Shown here piece by piece: positions 22,511-34,521 of a DNA stretch of 64,000 nucleotides. This DNA comes from Pseudofabraea citricarpa (lineage: Eukaryota > Ascomycota > Leotiomycetes > Helotiales > Dermateaceae). Numbering within the stretch: position 1 is the first letter of the stretch; each line of letters begins with the position of its first letter. The translations under genes were made by a program, and so were the position numbers. The notes below the pieces were generated by a model. The model did no database searches and was not told the DNA's origin. It saw only the letters and a program-made list of their open reading frames with translations. The DNA is taken from the NCBI GenBank assembly GCA_029641185.1, contig JAPWGK010000001.1, positions 12,501 to 76,500 on the forward strand, in the 5' to 3' direction.

Positions 22511-23029
22511 ATGTCACGTTTCTGGCCTCATACAGCCTATGCAGAAGATCAACCACTAGCAGCCACCATCCTGTACACTCATGTTGCGACGCGTGGACTA
22601 CAGTTGGGATCCGTGATTGGGCTGGGTGCTGGCAGTTCGACATTTGTTCTACGCCGCTCTGGATTTTTGAAGCCCCGTCTATCTAGCTTTGCATCCACAA
22701 TTCTTCGATCGGCTGGCGTTGGTGCTGTTATCGGAACCGGCTTCTTTACAGCCATGGTGCCTTTGAGGATGATGGGCATGGAAGAGATCGAATGGAAAGA
22801 CAGGAGCTGGAGATTGCTAGAAAACAAGGGACAGATCGAATGTGATGATTGGACTTATGCTGCAACTGCTGCAGGATTGGCTAGCGCAGTAACAAGCAAA
22901 CCCCCTTCAGGCTCAGCATGGCGCTCAATTGCTGGTAGAGCAGGGCTTGGAAGCTTAGCTGGAATGATGGGATACATGGGCTGGAGATACGGAATCAATG
23001 GCGGGAAGAGAGACGATGAAGCTCTGTAA
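22511..23029 (+). CDS. Conserved fungal membrane protein, DUF1757-like
   Basis: A single exon of 172 aa in an ACA ATG TC context. Three Gly/Ala-rich hydrophobic segments (GLQLGSVIGLGAGSS, AGVGAVIGTGFFTAMVPL, GLGSLAGMMGYMGW) with GxxxG spacing suggest a small multi-helix membrane protein, in layout like Tim17-type or complex I accessory proteins. The N-terminus (MSRFWPHTAYAEDQPLAATILYTHV) matches my recollection of the fungal DUF1757 family. Function is not known; a mitochondrial location is a guess. It is convergent with the Cdc16 gene, about 215 bp apart. Confidence 0.8.
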   Translation: MSRFWPHTAYAEDQPLAATILYTHVATRGLQLGSVIGLGAGSSTFVLRRSGFLKPRLSSFASTILRSAGVGAVIGTGFFTAMVPLRMMGMEEIEWKDRSWRLLENKGQIECDDWTYAATAAGLASAVTSKPPSGSAWRSIAGRAGLGSLAGMMGYMGWRYGINGGKRDDEAL

Positions 23030-23244
23030 AATTGGCCGAAGATGTCCTTGTATTATTATCGTTGTTTGAAAGGCGTTCAGCGGACAACGTGACGTTATTT
23101 GCCTGGCTTCAGAGGAGCTCCAACAGAATCCATTAATCATGCCATGTCGTTATATTTGGTACAGTGCCCTTTCGTAACTACGACTATACCCACAACAACG
23201 CCTTCATATGCAATGCGCCAGCCAATGCAAACTCTCAAAGCCCA

Positions 23245-25157
23245 TCAATCGTCGTCACTAAGATCCATAAGAATGTCTACTTCCGGCCTAAGGCCATTGC
23301 TTTTTCTTGGCTGCAAGCGTTCTTTGCCTTTCGGTCTGCGATTTGCAAATATATGTGAAGCCTCCTTTTTCTTCGCAGTCAGTTGCCTTTCAAAATCTGA
23401 TGTATCGCCATCAAGTTCCTCAAATCCATCATCTCTCTCAGCTGTTTCCTCAAGGGCTTTATTCAAAAGCTCAGTCGCAATGGCATCCTGTGGGGATATA
23501 GCCAGAGCCTCATGAAACACTTGCACAGCTTCAAATGGTTTGCCCTGATCCAAAAGAACCAAGCCCTTTGCACAAAACACGGAAGCATCTTTTCCTCCTT
23601 GACGTAACACCTCGTCGAACTCAAACAGAGCGCTGTCCCATTGTTGTTTTCTGCGATATGCATGTCCAAGGTTAGATCTGGTTGCCACCCATGCTTGAGG
23701 ATCACTTTCGATTTCGTCGGCGATCTGTAGAGCCTTTAAGAAGATTTCTATTGCATGGTCTAATCGATCTTGGTGGTAAAAGACAATGCCCATCTCATTA
23801 AGAAGCAAGGGGTCGGTGCTACATAAACCGTAAGCCGTTTTGAGAAACTCGTCGGCCAACGTCATGTTATTCAACATATGATTCTGCATACCCAGAAAGA
23901 GCTGGGGAAGATGTGTGCCCATAAAAAGTCGAGCAGCTGTTGAGTAAGCCGATATTGCTTGGTCGTGTTCGCCTTCGGCGGCGAATGTATGTGCAAAACC
24001 AATCCAAGCGGGGCCGAAATGAGGATCCATCACGCTAGCTTTGCTGAAATACCTTCGAGCTTCTGCGACTTTGTTTGTGGCAAGGTAATACACCCCGACT
24101 GCTAGCCACGTACAGGGCTCTTCTGGGTGGTTGTCTGCAAGATCGTGGGAGACAAGGAAGAGAGCATTCTTGAGCTGTAGTTCGTACAAACATGCTAGAT
24201 GAACAGGATATATGCTGAAATTGTATTTGTCGTCTTCAAGTATCGAATTGGTGATTGCCAAGGCGTCCTTGAATCGGCATTGGGTGAAAAGAAGGTCGGC
24301 TTTGGAAAGAAGCAGATCTGGGTTGGTTGAGAGGTTGTAATGAGTTGACAGAGTTTCTGTAGCAGTGGTGAAAGCAGCCGGGTTCTTGTATTTCGATAAT
24401 CGTGTTGTGTATAACATCTTGGTGAAATCGGCGGCCTCCTGCGATGAGGAGGGATCGTCACTCACGGAGATAGCATCGAAGTCTAGTTCTTCTAGAAAGG
24501 TCCACTCTTCGTCCGGAGACATGAGGCAGTTCTTCATAAGTTGCTCAAAAGCCTCGAAGCACTGAACGTCAATCCTGACAGCATCCTTGTAGCATTCCTT
24601 CGCCCGATCGAAAGCATTCTGTTTTGCATAGCACAAGCCTCTCAGAAAGCACATGGCCGCTTCAAACTTGATATTTGATGCATCTTCCTGCTCCATTTGG
24701 TCCCTCCGATCATGCCTGTCCAACCTGGCAGCCTTCCCGTTCTGTGCCGAGCTCCCACGGGTATGTGCACCATGTTGTTTCTTGCGCCGACTGTTGCTGG
24801 AGCTGGATATGAGGTGTGTAGGGTTTTTTTCGCCCAGCAGTGCCAGCGCCTCGTCGAATCTGCCCTGCTTGATGAGGCAATGGCCTGCCAGATATCGGCA
24901 CGAGGAGTGGCGGGCAATGAGATGATCTTGTCGAGACAGAAAGCTGAGGGCGCGGGTGTAATTGCCGTTGGAAAAGTGAACCTGTGCTAGCCAGAAGGCG
25001 TCTTTGTCATTCTCTGCAAAATATTAGCACGAAGCGTAAGTAGAGAGCCACAACACTTACTGGTCAATGCCAGCAGCTTGTCTCCGATGAAGATGGCCGA
25101 GTCGTACTGATGTTTATTGAGAGCATCTTGGCGCCAATCTCGTAGGAAGTTTTCCAT
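23245..25157 (-). CDS. cdc16: Anaphase-promoting complex subunit Cdc16/APC6
   Basis: Exons 25061-25157 and 23245-25013 (phase 1, 47-bp intron) give 621 aa. The protein is a TPR superhelix. Repeats are visible through its length (for example CFLRGLCYAKQNAFDRAKECYKDAV, SNLGHAYRRKQQWDSALFEFDEVL and FCAKGLVLLDQGKPFEAVQVFHEAL), and the N-terminus MENFLRDWRQDALNKHQYDSA is typical of APC6. It is a structural subunit of the APC/C ubiquitin ligase that drives anaphase and mitotic exit; it acts in the nucleus. A basic linker (SRRKKQHGAHTRG) and a basic tail ending in a short acidic stretch lie outside the TPRs. It is divergent from the Yju2 gene across a compact 420-bp promoter. Confidence 0.92.
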
Positions 25158-25578
25158 AACTGCCCGTCATCCAGTGTAGCGTGCACGAAGGGAAACGTAG
25201 AAGAAATACAATCTTTGTCCAGCGGTATTTGTTGATGCTCCCCTCAGCGGGCGCGTACCTTCTGACGTTCCTAAAATTTGGCCGACGCGACTGACGAGGC
25301 TGAGTAACAGCCTTCCAATCTCAAACTAGATCACGTGGAAGGCTCTACTCCAGGCTTATTAGTTTTGCGACCACAATCTTCCCTCTATCACAACATCCCC
25401 TCCTTTATACACCCCCATCGCATTTCACACCCCTTCCGCTTCATCTCTACACGCGTACTTCTGTATCTACCTACAACAAATACCGCCCTAGACGATCCTG
25501 CAATCGCAGTGATATTCTGTTCCTCTTTCCAAGCCTCCAGCCATCCGCACATCTGCATCTCCTCCTGCTTGATTCATC

Positions 25579-26367
25579 ATGTCTGAGCGCAAAGTCCTTT
25601 CCAAATACTTTCCTCCCGATTTCGATCCCAGCAAGCTTACCCGCTCACGCGCTCCCAAGAATGCCGGCCCGAAGGTCCAGACGGTGCGCCTGATGGCACC
25701 CTTCCCAATGAAGTGTACGGCGTGCGGCGAGTACATCTACAAAGGCCGAAAGTTCAACGCGCGGAAGGAAACCACAGAGGAGAAATACTATTCTATACCC
25801 ATATACCGCTTTTACATCAGATGCACACGGTGCTCGGGCGAAATCACTTTCAAGACCGACCCAAAGAATATGGATTATGAGTGTGAAAGGGGAGCAAAAC
25901 GCAATACGGAACCTTGGAGGCAGAATGGCGGTGGCGTGCAGGAGAGCGATGAAGAGCGATTAGATCGACTGGAGCGTGAGGAGGAGGAGAAGAATGCGAT
26001 GCAGGAGTTAGAGACTAAAACCTTGGACGCGAAAAGAGAAATGGCCGTCGCAGATGCATTGGACGAGATACGAACACGGAATGCAAGGGCCGAGAGGATG
26101 GGCAAGGAGGGAACTGAAGTTACCGTAACACGAGAAGACGTGAATTTGGAGAGAGAAAGACAAGAAAAAGAGGATGAGGAGATGGCTCGGAAAGCTTTCA
26201 TGAGAGCTCAGGAGGATCTAGGGGAGATCATTCAGGAGGAGGAGGCACCGGCAATCACAAAAGAGGCTGCTCTGGAAATGCCACCTCCAAGCTTCAAAAG
26301 AGTGGTAAAAAAGAAGAAAGATCATGCTGCTGCCTTGGGAATTAAGAAGAAGCCGTCCTTGGTCTGA
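25579..26367 (+). CDS. Splicing factor Yju2/Cwc16 family
   Basis: A single exon of 262 aa. The N-terminus MSERKVLSKYFPPDFDPSKL and the CTACGEYIYKGRKFNARKE ... CTRCSGEITFKTDPKN cysteine pairs (a zinc-binding core) are diagnostic of the CWC16/Yju2/CCDC94 family. These proteins join the spliceosome with the Prp19 complex and promote the first catalytic step. A long charged coiled-coil region (about 115-225) and a Lys-rich C-terminus follow. The compact intronless structure and position beside cdc16 mark a housekeeping block. Confidence 0.93.
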   Translation: MSERKVLSKYFPPDFDPSKLTRSRAPKNAGPKVQTVRLMAPFPMKCTACGEYIYKGRKFNARKETTEEKYYSIPIYRFYIRCTRCSGEITFKTDPKNMDYECERGAKRNTEPWRQNGGGVQESDEERLDRLEREEEEKNAMQELETKTLDAKREMAVADALDEIRTRNARAERMGKEGTEVTVTREDVNLERERQEKEDEEMARKAFMRAQEDLGEIIQEEEAPAITKEAALEMPPPSFKRVVKKKKDHAAALGIKKKPSLV

Positions 26368-27437
26368 GTGTACATAAACGTAAGCTTATCTGGCTGCATT
26401 TACATACCATAAATTAATGAACAGTTGAACAGACACTGCCCTCATATTTGCACGACGAACATCCTACCCAGGTTAGTTACATCGACAGCTGGCTACCTTG
26501 CTTTCGTAGACCAGACATGCTGTCCAGTTGAGAGCATTGTTGAAGCCAATCTCAATGCACGAAAGGTTGTTCATACCCCATTACCTAGAATACGCTACGA
26601 GCTTACGTTATGTCAAAAGGATGAAGGGCAAAGATTATAGTTGATCTTGTAGTCAACACCCCTTTCCTGTCACTGATAAGACGGAGTCACGAACCTCTAC
26701 TCTCGCACCCCACCCACGTAACTGACTCATGAACATTCGCGGAACCTGAGTCTTAGAGGCGCTCGTCTCTGTTTGTGTTATTAGCATGAGTATCTGAGTA
26801 ATTCAATGTCGCATTCAACTATGGAATTGAAGAAAAAACTCATGGAAATTGAATTTGGCACAAAAGCTGGACTAGTTGTTCAATTCATTACGATCCAAGG
26901 GCTAACTCGAGAGAGTGATGGCAGCATATAATGCATCGCCTTTCATATACTAGTTGCTGTCACGGCATTTGCCAGCATTTTACAGAGTTGGTAGTAAAGT
27001 TTGCCATCCCAAATATGCTCCATTTATCAACGTTGTTCTGATATTGCAGTCCTGTCACCTGATTCCTCGTCACTTGAGCCACTCTAGATAATCAGTCATG
27101 ACGGACTTGAACAACCTGGAAAGGTACATTAGCAGAAGAGCTCAATGTCAGCGGATTGGCAACGAGGATCTATCGTTTATCTTAACAGTATTGCCAGTGT
27201 CACATAATTTCAGGAAAATAGACTGTACATTATATCATCGTGCACTAGGGTGTAAGGCCATAACATATGCAATAAATAGAAACATATTTTCATTGTGTTG
27301 GGATAATACGCCCATAATTCGAAATCGGTAAGGCATTCGTTGAAGTTTTCATCTTGTTAGCGAAGCCCTTCTGCTTTTGCATCGTACCACTATCAGAACA
27401 CAACCCTGATCCCGAAGTTCGCCTTCTCTTCGCTGTC
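26368..27437. other. Gene-free intergenic region between housekeeping block and island
   Basis: No coding sequence was supported. Short ORFs lack domain features. It marks the change from housekeeping genes to the accessory island that follows. Confidence 0.4.
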
Positions 27438-28770
27438 TTACTTTGTAATCTTAGTTGAATCAGCGAAAATTGCCAGTCGTTTAGCGATGAGCTAGAAATC
27501 CAGTTTAGAAATGAGTCAACGCCATTGATACTTGAATATCACTAACCTCTCCACAAGTTGCCGCTTTATACTTGGCCGGGTTATCTTTACTTGTGCAGGT
27601 TGAGAGAACGCCCAACTTCTCGTTGAAATTAAATCCTGTGATTAGTTAGCGTGGATATGCACTCCCTGCTAAATCAAACCACCATACCAAAAAAGAATGG
27701 CATCGAGTATCTGTCATGTTCTCCATGCTGTATGACTCGGTGGACAGTCGATTTGAGGCGATCGTTTGTTAGCCTCATGAGAAAATCCCCGATGTTGACC
27801 ACGAAAGTACCAGGAATGGCTGGAGCGAATATCCACTCGTTCTGCTTGTTCAGAACTTGCAAACCTCTGTGCTGGTCTTGCCACAAAAGAGTAAATATCT
27901 GAAGATCAGTATGAGCCCCAAGCCCAACTTCGTCTAGATTTTCGATTATCTTGTTGCCATGTCCAGGATAAAAGTTGAGTGCGCAATCACCTCCGGGGTA
28001 AGTTGTCATTGGATCAAAATACTCCTCGGGTAAATCAAGTCCTAAAGCAATCATGCGAACCAGTTGACGCGAGAGAGTCAAGCAGCTTTGGTAGTATGCC
28101 AACACTGAGTCTTTGAACCCAGGCACTTCCATGTTTTCCCAGATAAATTTATCCTTTGGAAGATGTTGTTTGACCGCCTCTGGAATTTTCGATCTCTGGT
28201 CGCGGTGTATGGGGTCAAATTCGGGTTCATAATGGAAGCTGAAGCCTTCTTTTCTGTCTAATGTACAGAACTCAGCAAAATTCCTTGTATATTATTTGAT
28301 TGCGAGAATTACCACTGGAGCTACCTGGATTGACATGACGTTCATAGACGCCATGGTAACCGTATGATGATATGTTCGAACGAGCAGCACTTTTTCTTTT
28401 CTTGTCGCTTGGAGAGTGGAAAAATCTGTCGAAGAATATGTCAGTTATGATATGGCAGAACTTATGGTAAAACCTTGGGAATATACTCTTTGGCTTTCTC
28501 GTGTGCGCTTCCAATAACATCTTCAGAAACTCCATGGTTCTTAATATAGAAGAAGCCACATGTCTCTGCTGCATAAAGAACTTCTCGAGCTACTGACTTG
28601 CGTGCTTCAAGATCCCCAACCATGCCTGCGAGATCAATGCAAGGAACCTCGTCGGGGGTGCAATCTCGAGGCTCCAGTGTAGAAACCATTCGGTGCGTCA
28701 ATCCATCATAACTTCTTAAAAGTAACTTCGAATACCCTGGCGGGTTAATTGTACTTGCGATGGCATTCAT
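27438..28770 (-). CDS. 2-oxoglutarate/Fe(II) dioxygenase, isopenicillin N synthase-like
   Basis: Five exons (28487-28770, 28325-28425, 27688-28257, 27547-27635, 27438-27491) close in phase to 365 aa. The DIOX_N region contains VPCIDLAGM and CGFFYIKNHGVSEDVI. The double-stranded beta-helix core holds the iron facial triad H-T-D (GLGAHTDLQIFTLLWQD) and the distal His (STVHRVIQHG), followed by RYSMPFFF (the Arg/Ser that bind 2-oxoglutarate). The C-terminus CGELIAKRLAIF is typical of the fungal subgroup. It uses O2 and 2-oxoglutarate to hydroxylate, desaturate or cyclise a small molecule; the substrate is unknown. An in-frame ATG at 28689 (MVSTLEPRD) is an alternative start and would remove a Leu/Arg-containing leader. 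It is divergent from a Zn2Cys6 regulator, 362 bp away. Confidence 0.9.
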
Positions 28771-28970
28771 TCTGTTTATTGTAACTGAAGCAAGGAAACG
28801 ACGTGCACTTAGCAAATGGTAAAATTCGGGGGTTTTTTTGGGGAAAAAAGAATAGACGGGACAAAATTATTTCAATAGAATCTGTGGACATCAGATCTCT
28901 TTTATCTTGAGCAATTGAATTTATAGTGTTATATCAACTGGATGAAAGCAATGACCACCCCCACCTTTCA

Positions 28971-29035
28971 CCGACGGTCTCCGGAGGGCTTAGCCAAGCT
29001 CGCTAACTTTTCTCCCGCCCGACGGTCTTCGAAGG
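28971..29035. promoter_or_regulatory. CGG-containing direct repeats in a divergent promoter
   Basis: CCGACGGTCTCCGGAGG (28971-28987) and CCGACGGTCTTCGAAGG (29019-29035) are 17-bp direct repeats with two mismatches. Each ends in a small palindrome (CTCCGGAG or CTTCGAAG). They lie between the dioxygenase gene and the Zn2Cys6 regulator gene. Zn2Cys6 proteins usually bind CGG triplets, so these are candidate operator sites. Confidence 0.45.
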
Positions 29036-29132
29036 AGGTTGCAAAATATTCCATTTGTCACTCAACAACCAAATTCTATCTCTCCAAGGTTGTTGATACA
29101 GAGCTGATACCCGTGGCGTAAATACTGCTGGC

Positions 29133-31703
29133 ATGTCAGCATCTAGTTCTCTTTCGAAATGTGGAGGAGCTGAGGGATATGAAGAGCAGGAGAATCTCCC
29201 TGGCGAAACCAGCAATAAAAAGCGTCGTCGCACCCTTTCATGCGATTCCTGCAGAAAGTTGAAATGCCGGTGTGATTATGATTATCTAGCTCAGAGCTGT
29301 CATCGGTGTCGTACTCTCAGGTCAGTTCAATCTTGGCTCTTATGCTGAGCATGTCTGTGGGTTTTATTTTAACAGAAATTACAGACTGGTATGTTCTCTT
29401 TGTACTGTCACTCACTCGGATCGGCCAGATCAGAGCGCAGTTGAACCTACATTAAATATCCAAGCAAGGTGCATAATCTATCACTCACATGATGTTCCAC
29501 AAGAGTAGGACTGACATGCACTTTGAATCTCAGGCTTGATCGTTTCGAGAATTCTCTAAAGGAGATCAAGCATGCCGTAGATGGGCTCGCTCGTCAAAAA
29601 CATGCTTCTGATAGAAGAGCTTCCAGCAGTTTGGAAATTTTTCCAGCAGTGGTTCAGAACTCACCGACAAGTCATGTGCAAGCGGTGGAAGAGAATGATG
29701 CGCAGAAAGCTACTGATGTAGCTGATGATGCAACCAAGATTTCACCAGCTGTAGTTCTGAGGCAGATAGGCAGTCAACTTAGTGGTGGTTACCGAAGATC
29801 ATTTGGAAATTCAGGGCTTGATATAATCGATCTTGGGATGTTGGAGGAGCAAACTGCAGAAGAACTGATTTCCCAGTATGTTACATACGGCTTCACTTGC
29901 AAATATTTTGGCTGACCCACTTAGATTCTTCCGTCATCGCCGCCATACCATTCTAATAAACGACGTAAACGATCTGGCTATGGGTAGAGATTTACGACAG
30001 ACGTCGCCATTTTTACATGCAGTTTGCTGTTTACAAGGGTTTCGTTATAGCAAGGGAGATCTCGATGGATCTCCCTTACATCGTGAAGTATATGAACATG
30101 TACGCTACATGTTGGGCCAGATTCTACTTGCAAGTCCATTGCCGACAGAGGAAATATTTGGAATCCTGTTGATGACGTTATTTTCACCATCACCGACGGT
30201 GCGTGTCCCATCCTTATGTTATACACGAAAGAGGATAACTGCTATTTTTGGCATCTCTTTTGACTATTACAAGCATATTCTGTTACTCTTCATCACTTCA
30301 TAATGCTGATCGGACCCAGAAAGGGCCTGAGTATATCGATAGCTGGATTCTCAGTGGTCACTGTGCACAGCAAGCTATGCTGAGCATTAGCTTCTCTGAA
30401 ATCGTCGCAAGGTTGAAGCACGATGATTCGAATTTGTCCGATCAAAGATCAATTCGCCTCTGGGCGAATATCTGTTTATCACATCTTCAGTAAGTTTATA
30501 GCTTCTGCGCATAGGGTATCCAAATTTGGCAATGCAATCTATAACTTGCTGTTGGCTAATAATAGCATCTCAACCATCTAGCTGGGCAGCTGTAACCGGG
30601 AGACCGCCAATGATTCCAAGTATTTATCTTCGTCAGTGTAATATTCTTCGAGATTTTTATCAAGCTTCCATGTTGGATAATGTGCTCGTTGCAGAAGTTT
30701 TTCTCTACTCAGTGTTGCATCAAAAGATTGATCAACGAGCATACTTGCAAGACAACGGCGAGTGTGACGAGGTCATCTCATGGAAAGAGAAGTGGAAATA
30801 CACTTTTGGTAAGTTAGAATCATACCAGATGTTTCCCAGTACCCAAACTTTGACAAGGAAGCTTCAGTTCTAAAGATTCAGAATCAAGTCCAATGAGTAT
30901 TTATGTTTACATATCAAATAGATCTACCAATGTCCCACGTGCTGAAGATAAGCTACTATGCTGTATATTTAATACTGGCTAGACGTTCACTAGAAAACTT
31001 CGCCTATCTAGGAAAAGAGACAACAGTCAGCCAGTATTCGGATAACATTTCCAATGATACAGACACCTTTGAGCCTGTCGATGTGGGATCAGCTGATACC
31101 AAAGGTGCAAAATCTGGAAAGAGCTCAGGAATGTTTCAAAGTTATGTCATGAAGTTCGCCATATTAATAATTCAGACCTTCCTCGACATGCCAGCAGCCC
31201 TATGTGCAGATCTCCCTGAATACCATTATCTTTGTATTACATACTCAGCATTTGTTATTTCACAGTATTGTAATTCAAGCGATATCTCAAACGGGCAAAT
31301 GTTAGATCTTTTGGTCGCGTTGAAAGAACGTTGCATTTTATCCAAGAACCATAGTACGACCTCGGAAACAGCAACCGGCATGGAATTTGCCATTGGGAAG
31401 GCATTTGAAAAGATTGAGGCTCAAATGGGTAGCACCAAAAGTCAAGGGACGACCCAGCCTGGAAACCACTATGTAAATGCCAAGGACCTTACCGATTCTT
31501 CTTGTCAGGGGGAAGGGAGGATGTCTCATCCGCCAAACTCGGAAGATGGTCATAATCACAATCATAGCGCTGAAGCCGGGGGTATGAATGGCTTAGGATT
31601 CGTTCAATTTGGGTATGGCCCGGAATCTTCTGCTCATGATTTAGAAGAATATTTTGGCGCAGCATTTCTGGGATTTACGAATCTAGATGAGTATCGTGAA
31701 TAG
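29133..31703 (+). CDS. Zn2Cys6 fungal transcription factor (pathway regulator)
   Basis: Seven exons (29133-29320, 29376-29468, 29534-29875, 29925-30198, 30320-30489, 30582-30808, 30922-31703) keep phase and give about 691 aa. The binuclear cluster is CDSCRKLKCRCD...CHRCRTLR, continued across intron 1 to the sixth Cys (LVC). It is followed by a short linker and a coiled-coil-like stretch (LDRFENSLKEIKHAVDGL). The middle homology region is recognisable (PFLHAVCCLQGFRY, YIDSWILSGHCAQQAML, AVTGRPPMI). The C-terminus is polar with a His-rich patch and an acidic end. It is probably a nuclear activator of nearby genes, most simply the divergent dioxygenase. Splice sites in exons 5-7 were chosen by family resemblance and could shift. 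Confidence 0.85.
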
Positions 31704-32274
31704 ATATATGCGGGAGGTTTCACGTTTCCATCAGTAGCTGTCGCCCAGAAACCAAAAGAAAAAGATAGTCCAACATTCTGATTTCAATATTCTTTTGTCT
31801 GGAGATAAACTCTGACTGGTATTTCTACGATGAGGAAAGATAATTAAACGATGGGAGTCGTCGCTTAGGGAAACAATTCAGGTATTTTACCCGAACGGCG
31901 ATTGCAACGATTAATGGTTTCCTTGCGACCCCGAACTTTCAAATCCAGATATGTTAGTGCTTGCAAACCAATAAAGTTTCAAAATTAGCTCATATTCCGA
32001 AATGCCAAGACTAGTCGTGTAATTTCCGTAATCTTACCGGCTGGTGGCTTAGCTACTTTCCTCCCACTCTTAGATAACAGGAAAAGCCAAATTTGACAAA
32101 CCGTAATTTATACAATCTGCGGTTACCAATTAGACTGTGTCCTTGAGCTTTTATCTTTCAGCTCGAGTAATAGACTGTGAGGTTAAATCTAGATAAAGAG
32201 CACTACAAAACCCTTGTAAACCCCTTGTGTCCCCTTAGAATATCCCAGCAGCCTTGCGGAAGCAATATTACGTT
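31704..32274. other. Intergenic region
   Basis: Downstream of the regulator and upstream of the PheC-like gene. No ORF or repeat of note was seen. Confidence 0.4.
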
Positions 32275-33206
32275 ATGGTGAAATTCATCAACACTCTCTC
32301 CTGTCTTTCCGGGTTCCTAAAACTGTATGCAGAGGCGTCACTGAACTTGTAAGTCGGGGGTTTCAATTGGTCCTAGCCATTTCTTGCGGAATCTTTTCTA
32401 ACTTCAACTAAAGCGAAACACCCTCGCTTTCATACACAAATATCTCCAGTACCCTGGATGAAATAATTCAACGAGGTTATCTCCGAGTCGGTACCACTGG
32501 GGATTACAAGCCGTTCTCATATCTTGTTACCAACCGTACAGCACTTCCAAATTCCACAAATATTAATACCACATATATTGGCGCTGATATCGACGCTGCT
32601 CAATCACTATCAAACGCCTTAGGTCTCCCAAATCCAGTTCAATTAGTACCAACAGTATGGGCAAATTTGACGGTTGATATTGCTGCTGGGAAGTTTGATA
32701 TCGCTATGGGCGGGATCAGCGTGACATTAAAACGTGCAGCTCAGGTCTTCTTCTCCACGGCTATTCAGAAAGTGGGCAAGACTGCATGTATCCGGTGTGC
32801 CGATTCCGAAAAATACATAAGCCTTGCAACGTTGGATACGCCAGGTGTTAAAGTGGCAGTCAATCCTGGTGGAACCAATGAGGCATTTGATAGAGCTAAT
32901 TTGAAAAATGCCGAAATTGTTCTTGTACAGGATAACAACGCTGTTTATCAAGCTGTGTTGGATGGAACTGCAGATGCAATGATTTCAGATCTAATTGAAG
33001 TCGAGCTGCAAGTAAAATTGCACCCAGGAGAATTGTGTATTGTCAATCCAGATACACCATTTTCATTTGAGGAATTAGGATACTTGATTGGAAGAGATGT
33101 TGTGTGGCAAAACTTTGTCAATACATGGGTGCATATCCAACTTGGGAGCGGGTCATGGAATTCAACGTTGTCGAAATGGATGGATTACGCCTGGCCAAGT
33201 ATATAG
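32275..33206 (+). CDS. Cyclohexadienyl dehydratase-like / family 3 solute-binding protein
   Basis: Exons 32275-32348 and 32450-33206 (phase 2) give 276 aa. The mature part has the periplasmic-binding type II fold signature throughout: LDEIIQRGYLRVGTTGDYKPFSY, DIAAGKFDIAMGGISVTL, CADSEKYISL, VAVNPGGTNEAFDRANLKNA, DLIEVELQ, LHPGELCIVNPDTPF, and the ending KWMDYAWPS. This combination matches bacterial cyclohexadienyl (arogenate/prephenate) dehydratase PheC better than ordinary amino-acid receptors; the Glu in the D-x-I-E segment corresponds to the position I recall as catalytic. PheC converts prephenate to phenylpyruvate or arogenate to phenylalanine. The short exon 1 supplies a hydrophobic, signal-like N-terminus, so secretion or vacuolar targeting is possible. 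Bacterial origin is inferred. Confidence 0.82.
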
Positions 33207-33295
33207 GATGGGACCAACATGACATAGCATGGGGAAACTGTGCACATTTTTGTTTATATTTGTCCTAATCCGAAAAGTTCCAAGTCGACTGTCCT

Positions 33296-34521
33296 TTACA
33301 ATTGTGCCCTCTGAACTCGTTTGCCAGTCTCGTCGAACCATATTTTTTCTCCACTCCGAAGTGACTCCTGGAGTGCACACCCAATCTTAACAGCTTGAGT
33401 CGCACCGCTCAATTTGAAGGGCAATTTTGTATTATCTAAGCAAGCGGCAGTGAATTCATTAGCTTCCGCAACGAAAGCTTTATGAAAACGCCCGTAGTAG
33501 GACGAAGGGATCTCTCGGCGTATTCCATTGGCATCGTGGATATTAACGAGATTTGTCATGGGTTGTGTGTTAACAGTAATTTTACCCTTGGTACCAATGA
33601 TCTCGGTCGTATCCTCTTGGCCAGCTGCCATGATACGGGAGCAATAGAGGTATGCAATTCTGCCTCCATAGAACTCAAGGATTCCAACAGCATTATCGCT
33701 GTCCTTATGTTTCTGCAGTTCCTAATATGTTTTGTTAGTTGGTATTTTATGGAAACTAAGTTGAAATAGAAGTAAACGTTGACACGAAAACTCAACCTTA
33801 GCTTCCCGAGGTACTGTGCTTACCGGCTCTACAGCTGTGATCCCACTAGCTACTACAGACTTCACAACACTATCCTGTCCAAAAAACCATAAAGCTAGAT
33901 CAATGTCATGGATTGAGCAATCCACGAAGATGCCCCCCGAGAACTCCGCATAGCTTACAAAAAATCCTGTGGTATCTAACATGTCGCAGGTTTGACTTCG
34001 AAAAATCGAGGGCCTCCCAATCAGTCCTTCATCTATTTTGTCCCATGCATCTCGATATGAATTATCGAACCTTCGTGAGAATCCGCACATGACTTTGAGA
34101 TGCGGTTTCTTCTGGGCAGCATTAACAACTGTGTCGGACTATGTATAAATCAGCAATAAATTCGGTGAACTGAACAATCTACAAGTTCGCTTACTGTTTC
34201 GGCATTGGTAGACAGAGGCTTTTCGCATAATACATGCTTGTCGAAATTAATGGCTTTGATTGCTTGCTCCGCGTGTACTGTAGTCACCGAGGCAATTACC
34301 ACAGCTTGCAATCCATCATGCATTAGCATTTCATCGTAACTTCGGTATATTGTTATGCCATAAGGTTCAAGATTGGCTTTGCCCCATTGATACTCGATCT
34401 CATCCGGAGTGCTAGCAGCCACAAGTTCTGCACGTGGAGTTTGATTAAGGAAGTGAAGTGCATGTCGCTTGCCCATGCGACCAAGGCCAGCACATCCAAT
34501 TTTCAGCGTTGCTGGTCCCAT
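33296..34521 (-). CDS. Gfo/Idh/MocA family NAD(P)-dependent oxidoreductase
   Basis: Three exons (34195-34521, 33824-34138, 33296-33721), all phase 0, give 355 aa, the usual family length. The Rossmann glycine motif (KIGCAGLGRMGKRHA), the VHAEQAIKAI segment and the CEKPLS signature place it in Gfo/Idh/MocA, near inositol 2-dehydrogenase-like proteins. The substrate domain has GGIFVDCSIHDIDLALWFFG with the catalytic Asp/His pair typical of the family. It should oxidise or reduce a sugar, polyol or related small molecule with NAD(P). It is convergent with the PheC-like gene, with only 89 bp between them. Confidence 0.92.
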
